DNA of 64,000 nucleotides from JAAFJT01 sp043772905 (GCA_043772905.1 JAYVFS010000239.1:12741-76740), one strand, 5' to 3'; shown: positions 34,288 through 43,415, counted from the first letter of the stretch. A program made the numbers and translations. The notes: generated by a model not told the origin, from the sequence alone.

Positions 34288-34397
34288 CATGGTTTTTGGA
34301 AAGTCTGCTTTGTCAGCTACCTAATCCTAACGCAAAGATTTTGTTTTGAACATAATCGGTTTGAACATATTTTATCTTCCAATAAAAATAGCAAATA

Positions 34398-35222
34398 GTG
34401 AAAAAAATCTTTTTGATACTTGGAACCGTTCTGGTTTTCCAAATCAGTGCTGCACATGCCCAACGCGGTTGGGAAATTGGTGGTTGGGCAGGTGTATCGC
34501 ATTATTTTGGTGATATGAATACCAATTTTGACCTAAAACGCCCGGGGTTTGCAGGCGGAGCCGTTTTCAGGTTCAATTTCAATGACCGTCTTTGTCTTAA
34601 AATGTCTGGCAACTATGGCAACATCAGTGCTGATGACAAAACATCGAGCAACGTTTTTGAACAACGGCGAAACCTCAATTTTCGATCAGTGATCGTGGAT
34701 GGAACTGGGCAGTTTGAATTCAACTTTATGCCATATAACTATTTTGATAAGGCAGAATGGTTTACACCCTATTTGTTGGCTGGTTTGAGTGTCTATCACT
34801 TCAATCCACAAGGAAAGTACAATGGTACTTGGCATGATTTGCGCCCATTGGGTACTGAGGGGCAGTTTAGAGGAGAGGAATATTACACAACTCAGATGGC
34901 ATTGGCTTATGGTGGTGGTTTTAAAATAGCTTTAAACGAAGTTTGGAGTATTAATGTGGAAATTAGTGCACGGAAATTGTTTACAGACTATCTTGATGAT
35001 GTGAGTAAAACATATCCAAGTATGAACGAAATACGGAAGCAGCACGGTGATATAGCCGTTTTGTTGTCAGATCCATCTATACCAGATGCAGAAGGGAAAA
35101 AAATAGGTCAATTGGGTCGTCAGAGAGGAGATTCAAAAAGTAATGATATGTTTTCTTTCTTTGGTGTGAGTCTTTTGTACTATTTCGGTGATTTGCGTTG
35201 CCCACCTCTTAGCAATCATTGA
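34398..35222 (+). CDS. PorG-like (DUF6089) outer-membrane beta-barrel
   Basis: 274 residues with GTG start and a signal peptide (KKIFLILGTVLVFQISAAHAQ). The mature start RGWEIGGWAGVSHYFGDMNTNFDLKRPGFAGG is the mark of DUF6089, the family that contains PorG of the type IX secretion system, an outer-membrane anchor of the PorKN ring. Further strands: AWFTPYLLAGLSVYHF-like PYLLAGLSVYHFNPQGKY, YGGGFKIALNEVWSINVEIS, KLFTDYLDDVSKTYP. The last strand FSFFGVSLLYYFGDLRCP is typical of the barrel end. Whether it is PorG itself or a paralog cannot be told here; porKLMN is not adjacent. Confidence 0.82.
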   Translation: MKKIFLILGTVLVFQISAAHAQRGWEIGGWAGVSHYFGDMNTNFDLKRPGFAGGAVFRFNFNDRLCLKMSGNYGNISADDKTSSNVFEQRRNLNFRSVIVDGTGQFEFNFMPYNYFDKAEWFTPYLLAGLSVYHFNPQGKYNGTWHDLRPLGTEGQFRGEEYYTTQMALAYGGGFKIALNEVWSINVEISARKLFTDYLDDVSKTYPSMNEIRKQHGDIAVLLSDPSIPDAEGKKIGQLGRQRGDSKSNDMFSFFGVSLLYYFGDLRCPPLSNH

Positions 35223-35258
35223 TATAATATTTCGCGATAAATAGTTCAAAAAAAAATC

Positions 35259-35289
35259 AAAAGCCCGTTCCAATTAGGTACGGGCTTTT
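35259..35289. terminator. Hairpin terminator after the PorG-like gene
   Basis: AAAAGCCCGT pairs with ACGGGCTTTT, followed by T's. The small minus-strand gene at 35298 ends just beyond it, so it serves both. Confidence 0.88.
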
Positions 35290-35297
35290 TGTTTTCA

Positions 35298-35393
35298 TTA
35301 CTTCGCTTTATTCAGTTTTTTGGATGGGATATTCATCAAAACTAAACAAATAGTAAGGTACGCAAGCAACCAAATGTCATGTGAGAAAGTCAT
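35298..35393 (-). CDS. 31-residue single-pass membrane protein
   Basis: A short frame too small for routine gene calling. The protein starts MTFSHDIWLLAYLTICLVL and ends NIPSKKLNKAK: one membrane segment (about 8-21) and a Lys-rich tail that would stay in the cytoplasm. Support for a real gene: a TAACTTTG promoter element 42 bases upstream on the same strand, and a hairpin terminator right behind the stop. Small proteins of this shape often attach to transporters or oxidases, but no partner is next to it. Function unknown. Confidence 0.5.
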   Translation of the reverse strand: MTFSHDIWLLAYLTICLVLMNIPSKKLNKAK

Positions 35394-35434
35394 GTTGTAG
35401 GGAGTTTAATGGTTTAAAAATACTAACAATAATA

Positions 35435-35442
35435 CAAAGTTA
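35435..35442 (-). promoter_or_regulatory. -7 element TAACTTTG before the small membrane protein
   Basis: The minus strand reads TAACTTTG followed by TA, 42 bases before the ATG. The rest of the gap (35450-35750) is A/T-rich, with nothing recognised. Confidence 0.5.
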
Positions 35443-35753
35443 TGTGATTCTTATATAAAAAACCACTTTTAAAAGAAAGCATATGATAATTTTAAATTAA
35501 TTAATTAATCTACATTTTGAGACAATTTGAATAACCAAAAGTTTAATTTGCGAAGGCGTTGATTATCCTTTTTTTATAATGCCAAGACAGGGAAAAGTGA
35601 AATTTTGCTTAATGAAAAATATTATAAAAAAAATCAATGGTATTTCCATTTTTTAAAAAAAAATTATAGAGGTGTTAATTTATCATACTGATATGTTTAT
35701 CCTTTTGTTGCGTGATAGTTATCTTTTTTTAGTATAATTAGGCTTTTAAATTT

Positions 35754-35761
35754 TAGTTTTG
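35754..35761 (+). promoter_or_regulatory. -7 element TAGTTTTG before the flavin reductase gene
   Basis: TAGTTTTG followed by CA, 18 bases before the ATG at 35779, with a T-run about 22 bases upstream that could serve as -33 box. The leader would be only about 10 bases. Confidence 0.6.
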
Positions 35762-35778
35762 CAAAAACATCTTGTTTT

Positions 35779-36681
35779 ATGATGAAAAAAATAGATCCGG
35801 AGACAACTTCCACTCTCGATATGTATCAATTTATGATTGGTGCAGTATCGCCGCGCCCAATTGCCTTTGTTAGTACTGTTGATATTGAGGCGGTACCCAA
35901 TCTCGCGCCATTTAGTTTTTTCAACGCTTTTAGTTCCAAACCACCAATTGTAGGCTTTGCAACAAGCATTCGAACTAAAGATGGAACCACAAAAGATACT
36001 TTGGCAAACGTTCAAGAGGTCAACGAATGTGTGATTAATATTGTTAGTTATAATTTTGTCAGACAAATGTCTCTAACGGCTGTCAACTATCCAAAGGGTG
36101 TGAGCGAGTTTGAGAAAGCTGGATTGACACCCATCGAATCGGACTTGATACGACCATTTAGAGTCAAAGAATCGCCTATTCAGATGGAATGTCGGGTTGA
36201 ACAAATTCTACCATTGAGCAACGAAAAAGGCGGCGGCGTATTAATTTTATGCCGTGTTCTGCGTATGCACATCAACGAAGATATATTAGATTTAGAAAAA
36301 AATCGCATTGATCCGCTTAAAGTAGATACAGTGGGCAGAATGGGGCGTTATTGGTACACAAGAGCCAGTGGTACTTCTCTTTTCGAAATTCAACAACCAG
36401 AGCAACCCGTTGTCATGGGTTACGATTCTTTACCAAACAATATTCGAACGAGTGAAATTTTGACAGCTAATAACATTGCTGAAATTGCTGCTTTGACGGA
36501 GTTCCCTTCCGAACAAGACATTTTAGCCGTAAAAAAAGACACACGCGTTCAAAAAACACTTTTTTCTCAAAATATACTGAGGGGTCTGCACATGCTCGCG
36601 CAAGAAGAGTTTTCAAAAGGGAATAAAGATTTTGGTATTAAAGTCGCTTTGTTAAGTGAACTCATGCTCAATAAACAATAA
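35779..36681 (+). CDS. Flavin reductase-like (split-barrel FMN-binding) protein
   Basis: 300 residues. Residues about 10-210 form the flavin-reductase split barrel: YQFMIGAVSPRPIAFVSTVD, NLAPFSFFNAFSSKPPIVGF and TLANVQEVNECVINIVSY are the usual FMN-contact regions. The C-terminal 90 residues are helical and vary in the family. It would bind FMN and probably reduce flavin or another substrate with NAD(P)H; no partner monooxygenase is near. The next gene, an M20 hydrolase, follows 48 bases later on the same strand. The motif copy at 36575 reads LRG. Confidence 0.9.
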   Translation: MMKKIDPETTSTLDMYQFMIGAVSPRPIAFVSTVDIEAVPNLAPFSFFNAFSSKPPIVGFATSIRTKDGTTKDTLANVQEVNECVINIVSYNFVRQMSLTAVNYPKGVSEFEKAGLTPIESDLIRPFRVKESPIQMECRVEQILPLSNEKGGGVLILCRVLRMHINEDILDLEKNRIDPLKVDTVGRMGRYWYTRASGTSLFEIQQPEQPVVMGYDSLPNNIRTSEILTANNIAEIAALTEFPSEQDILAVKKDTRVQKTLFSQNILRGLHMLAQEEFSKGNKDFGIKVALLSELMLNKQ

Positions 36682-36729
36682 AGTAGTATTTCATTTAAAA
36701 TCAATCATTTATTAATTTAATTTAAAAAT

Positions 36730-38073
36730 ATGAAAAACCATTTTACGCCGCTTTCTAAGTCTGCTCTCAAAGGTGCGTTGTTTGTACTTCTCTTAATTTC
36801 AACTCAATCGCTTGCTGCTCAACCGGATAAAAATGCCGCATTGAAAATTAAACTCGACAAATTGGCTGTTGCCATTGAACCAAAGGTCATTGCTTGGCGA
36901 CGTGATTTTCATCAAAACCCGGAACTATCGAATAGAGAATTTAAAACAGCAGAGAAAATAGCTAAATTTCTTCGCGATTTAAAGTTTGACGAGGTGAAAA
37001 CGGGCATTGCTAAGACTGGAGTCGTCGGTATACTGAGGGGGGGCAAACCGGGACCGACAGTCGCTCTTCGTGCCGATATGGACGGCTTGCCTGTGACGGA
37101 ACGCGGCAATTTGCCCTTTAAATCAACAGTAAGAACTACGTTTAATGATATGGAAACAGGTGTTATGCACGCTTGTGGACATGATACACACATGGCTATA
37201 CTCATGGGAACGGCTGAGGTTTTGTCGCAAGTAAAAAGCGAATTGGCTGGTACCGTCGTCTTTATTTTCCAACCTGCCGAAGAAGGCCCGCCAAAAGGCG
37301 AAGAAGGTGGCGCAAGTATGATGGTTAAAGAAGGTGTTTTGGACAACCCAAAAGTGGAAACTATTTTTGGTTTGCACATCAATTCACAGACCCCAGCAGG
37401 ACAAATCAGATACCGTCCAATGGGAACTATGGCAAGTTCAGATGGTTTGACAATTACAATAAAAGGTAAACAAACGCACGGTGCATACCCATGGGAAGGT
37501 GTTGATCCGATTGTGACAGGTGCACAAATCATCATGGGGTTGCAAACAGTAGTGAGTCGCATGACACCGCTCAATGAGTCGGCTGCTGTTGTCACTATTG
37601 GTAGTTTTCATGCAGGTATTCGCGGCAATATCATTCCAGAAGAAGCCAAAATGGTTGGTACGATTCGTGCATTAGATCCGAGAATTCAAAAACAAGTGCA
37701 TGAAAATATCAAACGGGTGGTAAAAAACATTGCAGAATCAGCGGGTGCAGAAGCGATTTGTGAAATTGAATTGGGCAATCCTGTGACTTATAACAATCCA
37801 GAATTGACAAAAAAAATGTATCCAAGCCTTGAAGATGCCGCAGGTGTGGACAATGTCCGTGTCACTGTTCCCGTAACGGGCGCAGAGGATTTTTCTAAAT
37901 TCCAAGAGAAAGTGCCTGGTTTCTTTTTCTTCCTTGGAGGCATGGCAAAAGATAAAACAGCATCAGAAGTATCGGCGCACCATACGCCCGATTTTTATAT
38001 TGACGAAAGTGGTTTTACAGTAGGTGTCAAGGCGTTTTGTCATTTAGTTGTGGATTATGCAGCAAAAAAATAG
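36730..38073 (+). CDS. Exported M20-family amidohydrolase
   Basis: 447 residues with a signal peptide (about 1-31, ending STQSLAAQ), so it acts in the periplasm or outside. M20D metal-binding motifs: HACGHDTHMAILMGTA (about 139-154), FIFQPAEEGPPKGEEGG (about 178-194), FGLHINSQTPAG (about 211) and near the end SAHHTPDFYID. The N-terminal WRRDFHQNPELSNREFKTAE is typical. It would cleave N-acyl or indole-type amide bonds of amino-acid conjugates; substrate unknown. The motif copy at 37031 has seven G's and reads ILRGGKPG, in a place where the family normally has a Gly-rich turn. A 25-bp hairpin follows. Confidence 0.93.
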   Translation: MKNHFTPLSKSALKGALFVLLLISTQSLAAQPDKNAALKIKLDKLAVAIEPKVIAWRRDFHQNPELSNREFKTAEKIAKFLRDLKFDEVKTGIAKTGVVGILRGGKPGPTVALRADMDGLPVTERGNLPFKSTVRTTFNDMETGVMHACGHDTHMAILMGTAEVLSQVKSELAGTVVFIFQPAEEGPPKGEEGGASMMVKEGVLDNPKVETIFGLHINSQTPAGQIRYRPMGTMASSDGLTITIKGKQTHGAYPWEGVDPIVTGAQIIMGLQTVVSRMTPLNESAAVVTIGSFHAGIRGNIIPEEAKMVGTIRALDPRIQKQVHENIKRVVKNIAESAGAEAICEIELGNPVTYNNPELTKKMYPSLEDAAGVDNVRVTVPVTGAEDFSKFQEKVPGFFFFLGGMAKDKTASEVSAHHTPDFYIDESGFTVGVKAFCHLVVDYAAKK

Positions 38074-38074
38074 C

Positions 38075-38140
38075 AGTTATTGGTTAATCGTTATTGGTTC
38101 TCCTTCAATACGGAAAACCAATAACGATTAACCAATAACT
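38075..38140. terminator. 25-bp perfect hairpin after the M20 gene
   Basis: AGTTATTGGTTAATCGTTAT... (38075-38099) pairs perfectly with 38116-38140. The sequence is itself partly repetitive (TTATTGGTT twice). It separates the M20 gene from clpX. Confidence 0.85.
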
Positions 38141-38156
38141 ATTGACAAATTATGCG

Positions 38157-38164
38157 TATTTTTG
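38157..38164 (+). promoter_or_regulatory. -7 element TATTTTTG upstream of clpX
   Basis: TATTTTTG followed by CGG, 33 bases before the clpX ATG. Confidence 0.6.
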
Positions 38165-38196
38165 CGGACAATTTGAAATAAATAGTCATTCTATAC

Positions 38197-39462
38197 ATGA
38201 ATAAGAAAAATCAAGGTTATTATTGTTCGTTTTGCGGACGACCAAAAGAGCAAGTCGGCATCTTGATTGCTGGCTCCGAAGCGCATATTTGCGAAGCTTG
38301 TACAAGTCAAGCAATGGAAATTGTTGAGCAGGAATTAGGCGAGCAAGCCTTACCCGATAGCAAAAAAAAGAAAAAGAAAAAGGACGATTGGAAACCCATT
38401 GACCGAACGCCGCAGCAGTTGAAAAACTACCTCGACCAATACGTTATCGGGCAAGACGATGCTAAGAAAACACTCGCTGTTGCCGTATATAATCACTACA
38501 AAAGGCTGAACCAACCGCCGCCTGTTGAAGGCGATGTTGAGATTGAAAAATCAAATATTCTTTTTGTTGGACGTACAGGAACAGGCAAAACATTGATGGC
38601 GCGGACGATTGCCAAGCTGTTGAATGTACCGTTTTCGATAGTAGATGCTACTGTTTTCACAGAGGCGGGTTATGTCGGTGAAGATGTGGAAAGTATGTTG
38701 TCTCGTTTGCTTCAAGTTTGTGATTTTGATGTCAAAGCAGCTGAAAGAGGTATCGTTTATGTAGATGAAATTGATAAAATCGCTCGAAAAGGCGATAATC
38801 CAAGCATTACACGCGATGTGTCAGGCGAAGGTGTTCAGCAAGGTCTCTTGAAAATGCTCGAAGGGGCAGATGTGCAAGTACCACCGCAAGGCGGACGGAA
38901 ACATCCTGAACAAAAATTGGTTAATGTCAATACGAATAATATCCTTTTTATATGCGGCGGCGCATTTGATGGCATCGAAAAAGTCATAGCAAGACGGCTC
39001 AATACGCAGGTCATTGGCTACAATGCCGAGCAAAAAGCCTTGATTGACCGTGAAAATATGCTGCAATACATCTCTCCACAAGACATAAAAGCCTTTGGTT
39101 TGATTCCTGAATTGGTCGGTCGTTTGCCCGTTTTGACGGCTTTGAATCCTTTGGATTTAGAGACTTTGAAGAGCATATTGGTTGAACCTAAAAATTCACT
39201 TGTCAAGCAATATCAAAAGTTGTTTGATTTGGAAGGTGTTTCACTCACTTTTTCGCCAAATGCCATTGATTTCATTGCACGGACTGCTTTGGATTATAAC
39301 TTAGGTGCACGTGGTTTGCGCTCAATCTGCGAAGCCATTATGACAGATTTGATGTTCGAAATGCCTTCTCAAAGGCATGAAATTAAAGAATTTGAAATAA
39401 CACGTTCTTATGCCCGCGAAAAATTGAGCCATTCAAAATTGGTTCGATTAAAAGCGGCTTAG
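38197..39462 (+). CDS. clpX: ATP-dependent Clp protease ATP-binding subunit ClpX
   Basis: 421 residues. The N-terminal zinc-binding domain has CSFCGRPKEQVGILIAGSEA and CEAC (about 9-34). A Lys-rich linker (KKKKKKKDDW, about 57-66) is longer than in E. coli. The AAA+ core shows Walker A GRTGTGKTLMA (about 128-138), Walker B GIVYVDEIDKIA (about 185-196), sensor and IGF-like loop region (IGYNAEQKALI for this branch), the RxLGARG-type DYNLGARGLRSICE (about 368-381) and the C-terminal domain. It unfolds substrates for ClpP; clpP is not adjacent here. No motif copy lies inside. Confidence 0.97.
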   Translation: MNKKNQGYYCSFCGRPKEQVGILIAGSEAHICEACTSQAMEIVEQELGEQALPDSKKKKKKKDDWKPIDRTPQQLKNYLDQYVIGQDDAKKTLAVAVYNHYKRLNQPPPVEGDVEIEKSNILFVGRTGTGKTLMARTIAKLLNVPFSIVDATVFTEAGYVGEDVESMLSRLLQVCDFDVKAAERGIVYVDEIDKIARKGDNPSITRDVSGEGVQQGLLKMLEGADVQVPPQGGRKHPEQKLVNVNTNNILFICGGAFDGIEKVIARRLNTQVIGYNAEQKALIDRENMLQYISPQDIKAFGLIPELVGRLPVLTALNPLDLETLKSILVEPKNSLVKQYQKLFDLEGVSLTFSPNAIDFIARTALDYNLGARGLRSICEAIMTDLMFEMPSQRHEIKEFEITRSYAREKLSHSKLVRLKAA

Positions 39463-39471
39463 TGTTGTATG

Positions 39472-39545
39472 GTTGTATTGCTGTATGGTTAAGTTGTTGA
39501 AAGACAATACGATCATACAACAATACAACCATTCAGCAATACAAC
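39472..39545. repeat. Imperfect long hairpin between clpX and the next gene
   Basis: GTTGTATTGCTGTATGGTT near 39472 matches, inverted and with few mismatches, AACCATTCAGCAATACAAC ending at 39545. The arms also hold direct repeats of TTGTATTG/TGTATGG. It occupies the whole gap, so it may end clpX transcription and lies just before the membrane-protein start at 39554. Confidence 0.7.
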
Positions 39546-39553
39546 GACTAACC

Positions 39554-41017
39554 ATGCAATCCAATATAAATCGCTATACGACAGGCATCGGTCATGTTAC
39601 CTTTGGTATTTTGGCAGTCCTTTCCCTCGTTTTTTGGCGTGAACGGACGATGATATTAGATGCAGCCTTTCAAAGTTTTTATGTCATAAACAAAGAAAGT
39701 CTTTTCATCGTTGTTGATAGGTTTGGTGCCGCCTTCGTTCAGTCCTTTCCCTTGTTGACCGCTAAATTGGGTTTGCCGTTGTCGTTTGTTTTGATGTCTT
39801 ACTCGCTTTCGTTTGTCCTATTCCATTGGTTAGCATTTTTTATTTGCGATAAGGTATTGAAGATCAAGACCTTAGCTTTGGGCGTGCTGCTATGGTATAT
39901 GTTGATGACGGCTCATACATTTTATTGGGCGCAAAACGAAGTCATACAAGGCATATCCCTCACGTTTGTTTATTTTGCTTTATTGATGAATCGAGGCGAA
40001 TTTCAGAAATTGCGTTGGTGGGACTACCCCCTCAGTATTGGGCTCGTTTTTACGCTTGTTTATTTTCATCCACTGATTACTTTTTCCTTTGGCTTTTTAT
40101 GGGCTTATTTTTTTATTCAAAAAATGCCCCCCCTCAGTAAATTTCAGAAATCAATAGCCTATGGGCAACAAAATTTAAGTTACGGACTGCTTGGTTGGTC
40201 TGCATTAAGTTTTGCGGCAGCTAGTTTTTCCAAATTTTATATCACAGGTGTCAATTTTTATGACAAAGGGGCATTTGAACGCTTGTCAGAACACATCAAA
40301 AGACCACTTTCAGAGTTACTCACAGGAGCCAGTCAACGCCTGTTTTGGGGACATTGTTTTGATGATTTTGCTTTGGTCTTACCATTTCTAATCGGCATTA
40401 TTGGGTTTTATATTTGGAAAAAAGCATTTCTAAAATTATCCTTTTTTGTCGTTTCCACGTTGGGTTTCATCTTTATCATAGCCACATCATATTTCGATAG
40501 TAAAGATTGGTTCTATCTCGAAAGTCAATATTTGTCGCTTGCAGTTATGTTAACTGTACCGTTTATTTTTGATGTATTGCCAAGTATTAAAAATGTAAAA
40601 TGGGCTGTTAGTATTATTGGTTTTATATTGATTTTCAAAGTTTTATACATTTTCAATACGCATAAACCCTATACACAACGTCTGAATTATTTGTCCCAGC
40701 TTTTGGATAAAACACGCCATTTTGAAGGCACAAAGTTTTTTACAAACAACGATGATATTGATGAAAAAACGCTACTGATGTATTGGGGCAGTGCTTATGA
40801 AACACTCTATATTTCGGCAACACAATCACCTGATTCGACCCTTTCTCTTTACATCGTGACCGAACCAAAAGAAACTATGTGGATAACAGGTGGAAAAAAG
40901 AACTTTTTTACTATTTTTGACAATATTGAATACGAAAAAACCAATAAGCGATATTTCAATTTTCAAGACACGACCAAAGGTTACAAACTTTTGGAGAAAA
41001 AGGATTTTGAACAATGA
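39554..41017 (+). CDS. Polytopic membrane protein, unknown
   Basis: 487 residues from ATG 39554; an upstream in-frame ATG at 39473 would translate the hairpin and is rejected. About nine to eleven membrane segments cover residues 10-395, with aromatic-rich helices typical of GT-C-like or polymerase-type membrane enzymes. The C-terminal 90 residues form a soluble domain (LLDKTRHFEGTKFFTNNDDI onward). No catalytic motif can be named. Two motif copies lie 100 bases apart (40028 and 40130), both in the PLS frame, in cytoplasmic or periplasmic loops. It probably belongs to lipid or glycan handling, but this is a guess from fold type. Confidence 0.7.
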   Translation: MQSNINRYTTGIGHVTFGILAVLSLVFWRERTMILDAAFQSFYVINKESLFIVVDRFGAAFVQSFPLLTAKLGLPLSFVLMSYSLSFVLFHWLAFFICDKVLKIKTLALGVLLWYMLMTAHTFYWAQNEVIQGISLTFVYFALLMNRGEFQKLRWWDYPLSIGLVFTLVYFHPLITFSFGFLWAYFFIQKMPPLSKFQKSIAYGQQNLSYGLLGWSALSFAAASFSKFYITGVNFYDKGAFERLSEHIKRPLSELLTGASQRLFWGHCFDDFALVLPFLIGIIGFYIWKKAFLKLSFFVVSTLGFIFIIATSYFDSKDWFYLESQYLSLAVMLTVPFIFDVLPSIKNVKWAVSIIGFILIFKVLYIFNTHKPYTQRLNYLSQLLDKTRHFEGTKFFTNNDDIDEKTLLMYWGSAYETLYISATQSPDSTLSLYIVTEPKETMWITGGKKNFFTIFDNIEYEKTNKRYFNFQDTTKGYKLLEKKDFEQ

Positions 41018-41053
41018 GCTACGAATTTCATTTAGTAACATATAAATAACGGC

Positions 41054-41151
41054 TTTTTTTGTCATTCTGAACGCAGTGAAAGAATCTATATAAAATATTG
41101 ATTTTCAATTTTTACACAGATTCTTTCACTGCGTTCAGAATGACAAAAAAA
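41054..41151. repeat. Intergenic palindrome, GTCATTCTGAACGCAGT type (copy 3)
   Basis: Near-perfect inverted arms ending GTCATTCTGAACGCAGTGAA and TTCACTGCGTTCAGAATGAC with A/T-rich outer ends, between two plus-strand genes. Confidence 0.87.
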
Positions 41152-41186
41152 ACTGTTAACTCATTCACCTATAACTAATTACGAAA

Positions 41187-41930
41187 TTGAAAGACGAAAA
41201 CATATTGATATACGGTCGCCACCCTGTCGCTGATGCGATTCGGTCGGGCAAGCCGTTTGAGAAAGTCATGATGCAACAAGGCTTGCGAGGCGAAGCGGAA
41301 ATTGAAATCCGCAAGTTGTCTAAGGAGTACAACATACCCCTCAGTATCGTGCCGCGTGAAAAGCTTTCAAAAATGGCAAATGGCGGTAACCACCAAGGGA
41401 TTCTCGGTTTTTTGCCGCTTATTGAATATCAGAAATTGGAAGACATTTTACCTTTTGTATTTGAAAAAGGAGAAACACCGCTTTTGATTTTACTCGATAA
41501 TATTACAGATGTCCGCAATTTCGGTGCTATCGCTCGCTCGGCAGAAGTCATGGGTGTTCATGCGATAGTTGTTCCACAGAATGGTGGTGCTTTGCTCAAT
41601 GCCGATGCGATGAAAGCTTCCGCAGGCGCATTAAGTCGCTTACCTGTGTGTCGTGAAAAAACGTTGAGTGCCGTTTTGGATTATCTCGCTCAATCAGGTG
41701 TGCGTGTTGTTGCAAGTGATTTGGGTGCAAAAAACAAGGTTTTTGATGTGGATTTTACTTTTCCAACGGCTATTCTCATGGGTTCAGAAGGAGAAGGTGT
41801 CAATAGAGCTTTACTACGTCGCGCTGATGAAACGTTTATTATTCCTCAAATGGGTACAACGGACTCGCTGAATGTGTCGGTTGCAACGGGTGTGATTTTG
41901 TATGAAGTGTTGCGGCAAAGGATGGGATAG
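41187..41930 (+). CDS. rlmB: 23S rRNA (guanosine-2'-O-)-methyltransferase RlmB-type
   Basis: 247 residues with TTG start at 41187 (no ATG precedes IYGRHPVADAI). SpoU/TrmH-family knotted methyltransferase. The N-terminal substrate-binding domain ends near residue 85 after GGNHQGILGFLP. The three SpoU motifs are clear: NITDVRNFGAIARSAEVMGV (about 109-128), AILMGSEGEGVNRALL (about 193-208) and SLNVSVATGVILYEVL (about 228-243). This matches RlmB, which methylates G2251 in 23S rRNA, though TrmH-like paralogs are hard to exclude. The motif copy at 41337 reads IPLSIVPRE, close to the family segment before the GGNHQG block. Confidence 0.9.
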   Translation: MKDENILIYGRHPVADAIRSGKPFEKVMMQQGLRGEAEIEIRKLSKEYNIPLSIVPREKLSKMANGGNHQGILGFLPLIEYQKLEDILPFVFEKGETPLLILLDNITDVRNFGAIARSAEVMGVHAIVVPQNGGALLNADAMKASAGALSRLPVCREKTLSAVLDYLAQSGVRVVASDLGAKNKVFDVDFTFPTAILMGSEGEGVNRALLRRADETFIIPQMGTTDSLNVSVATGVILYEVLRQRMG

Positions 41931-42045
41931 TTTTTTCAGACCACAGATTAGACTGATTTGACAGATTTACACTGATTTTTTCATTATGTAAGAAAAGAAA
42001 TCAGCGTAAATCTGTCTAATCAGTCTAATCTGTGGTCTGAAAAAA
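41931..42045. terminator. 48-bp hairpin between convergent genes
   Basis: Bases 41931-41978 (TTTTTTCAGACCACAGATTA...) pair with 41998-42045 with only two mismatches. It starts at the base after the rlmB stop and ends just before the stop of the flippase-like gene. It contains internal TCTAATC/GATTAGA words and is likely a two-way terminator built from a dispersed palindrome. Confidence 0.9.
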
Positions 42046-42047
42046 AA

Positions 42048-43151
42048 TCACTTTGCTTCAAAAACAATATCCGTATCAGGCTCTAAAAGGTCTTCTGTAC
42101 TGAGGGGGTGCTGTTTTTTGTTCATCCGATTGATGAGGACGATAGAAAGGATGCCGACAACAACATTGTAAAAAATCTGGATGGTAATGAAGTTGATATT
42201 CGCATAAGAAAAAGCATCATCACCTTTCACACCATATAATAATAAGGCAGCCGTCGCTAAAAAATGATACGTCCCCATGCCGCCAGGCGAAGGGATGACG
42301 ATGCCAAAAGTACCAAAAACAAAAACGGTTAAGGCTGCCATAGCCGTCAAGTTAGCCGTTGGCGCAAAAGCAAAAAAGCAGAGATAAGTCATCATATAAT
42401 ACATGACCCAAATATTGATGCTGTGAAAAATAAAGACGGGTAGGTTCTTTATTTCTTTAATGGTTTTTAACCCTTCTGAAAATTTTTCAACAATATGCCA
42501 AACACGATTGATAAGCGGTAATTGAGCGATTTTCTTACGAAAAATATAAAAAAGAACCATACTCAGCACACCAAATGCCATTATTCCGATAAAAATGGGG
42601 TGTTGAAATAAGCGGAATGTACCATCACCACTGCCCATATTATCATCGAGCCATTGCCATAAAAGATCGTATTGAAGCAAAAAAGAAAACCCAACAATAA
42701 TCGCTAAGGTTATCAAATCCAGAATGCGGTCAACGACAACTGTTCCCATGACCCGACTGACTGACATACCTTCCGCCTTTGCTAAAGCGCTTGCCCGCAC
42801 GACTTCACCTGCACGAGACATCCATAAATTGGTGAAATAACTGATATTGACTGCAAAAAACGAGTTTATGGTCTTTGGTCGAAAGCCCAAAGGGTGAATG
42901 AGCATATTCCAACGAATCGCTCGACTCCAATTGGAAATCGAGAAAGCCACAAGCGTCATCGCAATCCAAAAGAGATTGACAGAACGAAAATCGGCTATGA
43001 GTTTGTTGATAAATGGGCTTGGTGGCTTGCCTTCAAGGCGCAATTGCTCTTGAAAAGCGGTATTTTGACTGTTATATAGCCAAACCATAATGGCAACGCC
43101 AATGCCCAAAAAGAGCGAATATTTGAGAATACTGATCAGATGTTTTTTCAC
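42048..43151 (-). CDS. Lysylphosphatidylglycerol synthase/flippase-like membrane protein
   Basis: 367 residues, about eight membrane segments, matching the LPG_synthase_TM (UPF0104/AglD) family. Characteristic places: IALTLVAFSISNWSRAIRWNML-type segment (FSISNWSRAIRWNMLIHPLG), VNISYFTNLWMSRAGEVVRASALAKAEG in two parts, TVVVDRILDLITLAI and GIVIPSPGGMGTYHFLATAA. Relatives move or modify lipids or lipid-linked sugars; there is no catalytic synthase domain here. The C-terminal tail holds the motif copy 42098-42107 (PLSTED). A truncated intergenic repeat lies upstream. Confidence 0.88.
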   Translation of the reverse strand: MKKHLISILKYSLFLGIGVAIMVWLYNSQNTAFQEQLRLEGKPPSPFINKLIADFRSVNLFWIAMTLVAFSISNWSRAIRWNMLIHPLGFRPKTINSFFAVNISYFTNLWMSRAGEVVRASALAKAEGMSVSRVMGTVVVDRILDLITLAIIVGFSFLLQYDLLWQWLDDNMGSGDGTFRLFQHPIFIGIMAFGVLSMVLFYIFRKKIAQLPLINRVWHIVEKFSEGLKTIKEIKNLPVFIFHSINIWVMYYMMTYLCFFAFAPTANLTAMAALTVFVFGTFGIVIPSPGGMGTYHFLATAALLLYGVKGDDAFSYANINFITIQIFYNVVVGILSIVLINRMNKKQHPLSTEDLLEPDTDIVFEAK

Positions 43152-43205
43152 AAGAAAGGAGTGCTGTTATTGTTGACGTTAAGTAACGTGTGAATAATAA
43201 CATAT

Positions 43206-43243
43206 CTTTTTTGTCATTCTTTCACTGCGTTCAGAATGACAAA
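43206..43243. repeat. Truncated intergenic palindrome (copy 4)
   Basis: GTCATTC joined directly to TTTCACTGCGTTCAGAATGAC: the loop and most of one arm of the repeat family are deleted, leaving a short stem. Confidence 0.8.
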
Positions 43244-43415
43244 GTGACCATATTATTTTTTTATCTTTACTAAAACGACTTTGTTAGTTGATTTATTCCA
43301 AAAAAGAAGGCGCAAAATTAGAATTTATTGTTGATTTTAGTGTCAAAACAAGAAAATACTGAGGGGGCAAAGATCTCATGAATTTCAAAAAAATTAGGAA
43401 ATCTAAGCGATGTAT

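Noticed and set aside
36912..37595. A 227-codon minus-strand frame opposite the M20 gene
   Set aside because: Low-complexity Ser/Pro/Thr product with no motif; the M20 gene on the other strand explains the region.
39473..39553. Upstream start for the membrane protein after clpX
   Set aside because: It would translate the imperfect hairpin into a Gln/Tyr-rich leader; the ATG at 39554 opens directly on the first membrane region.
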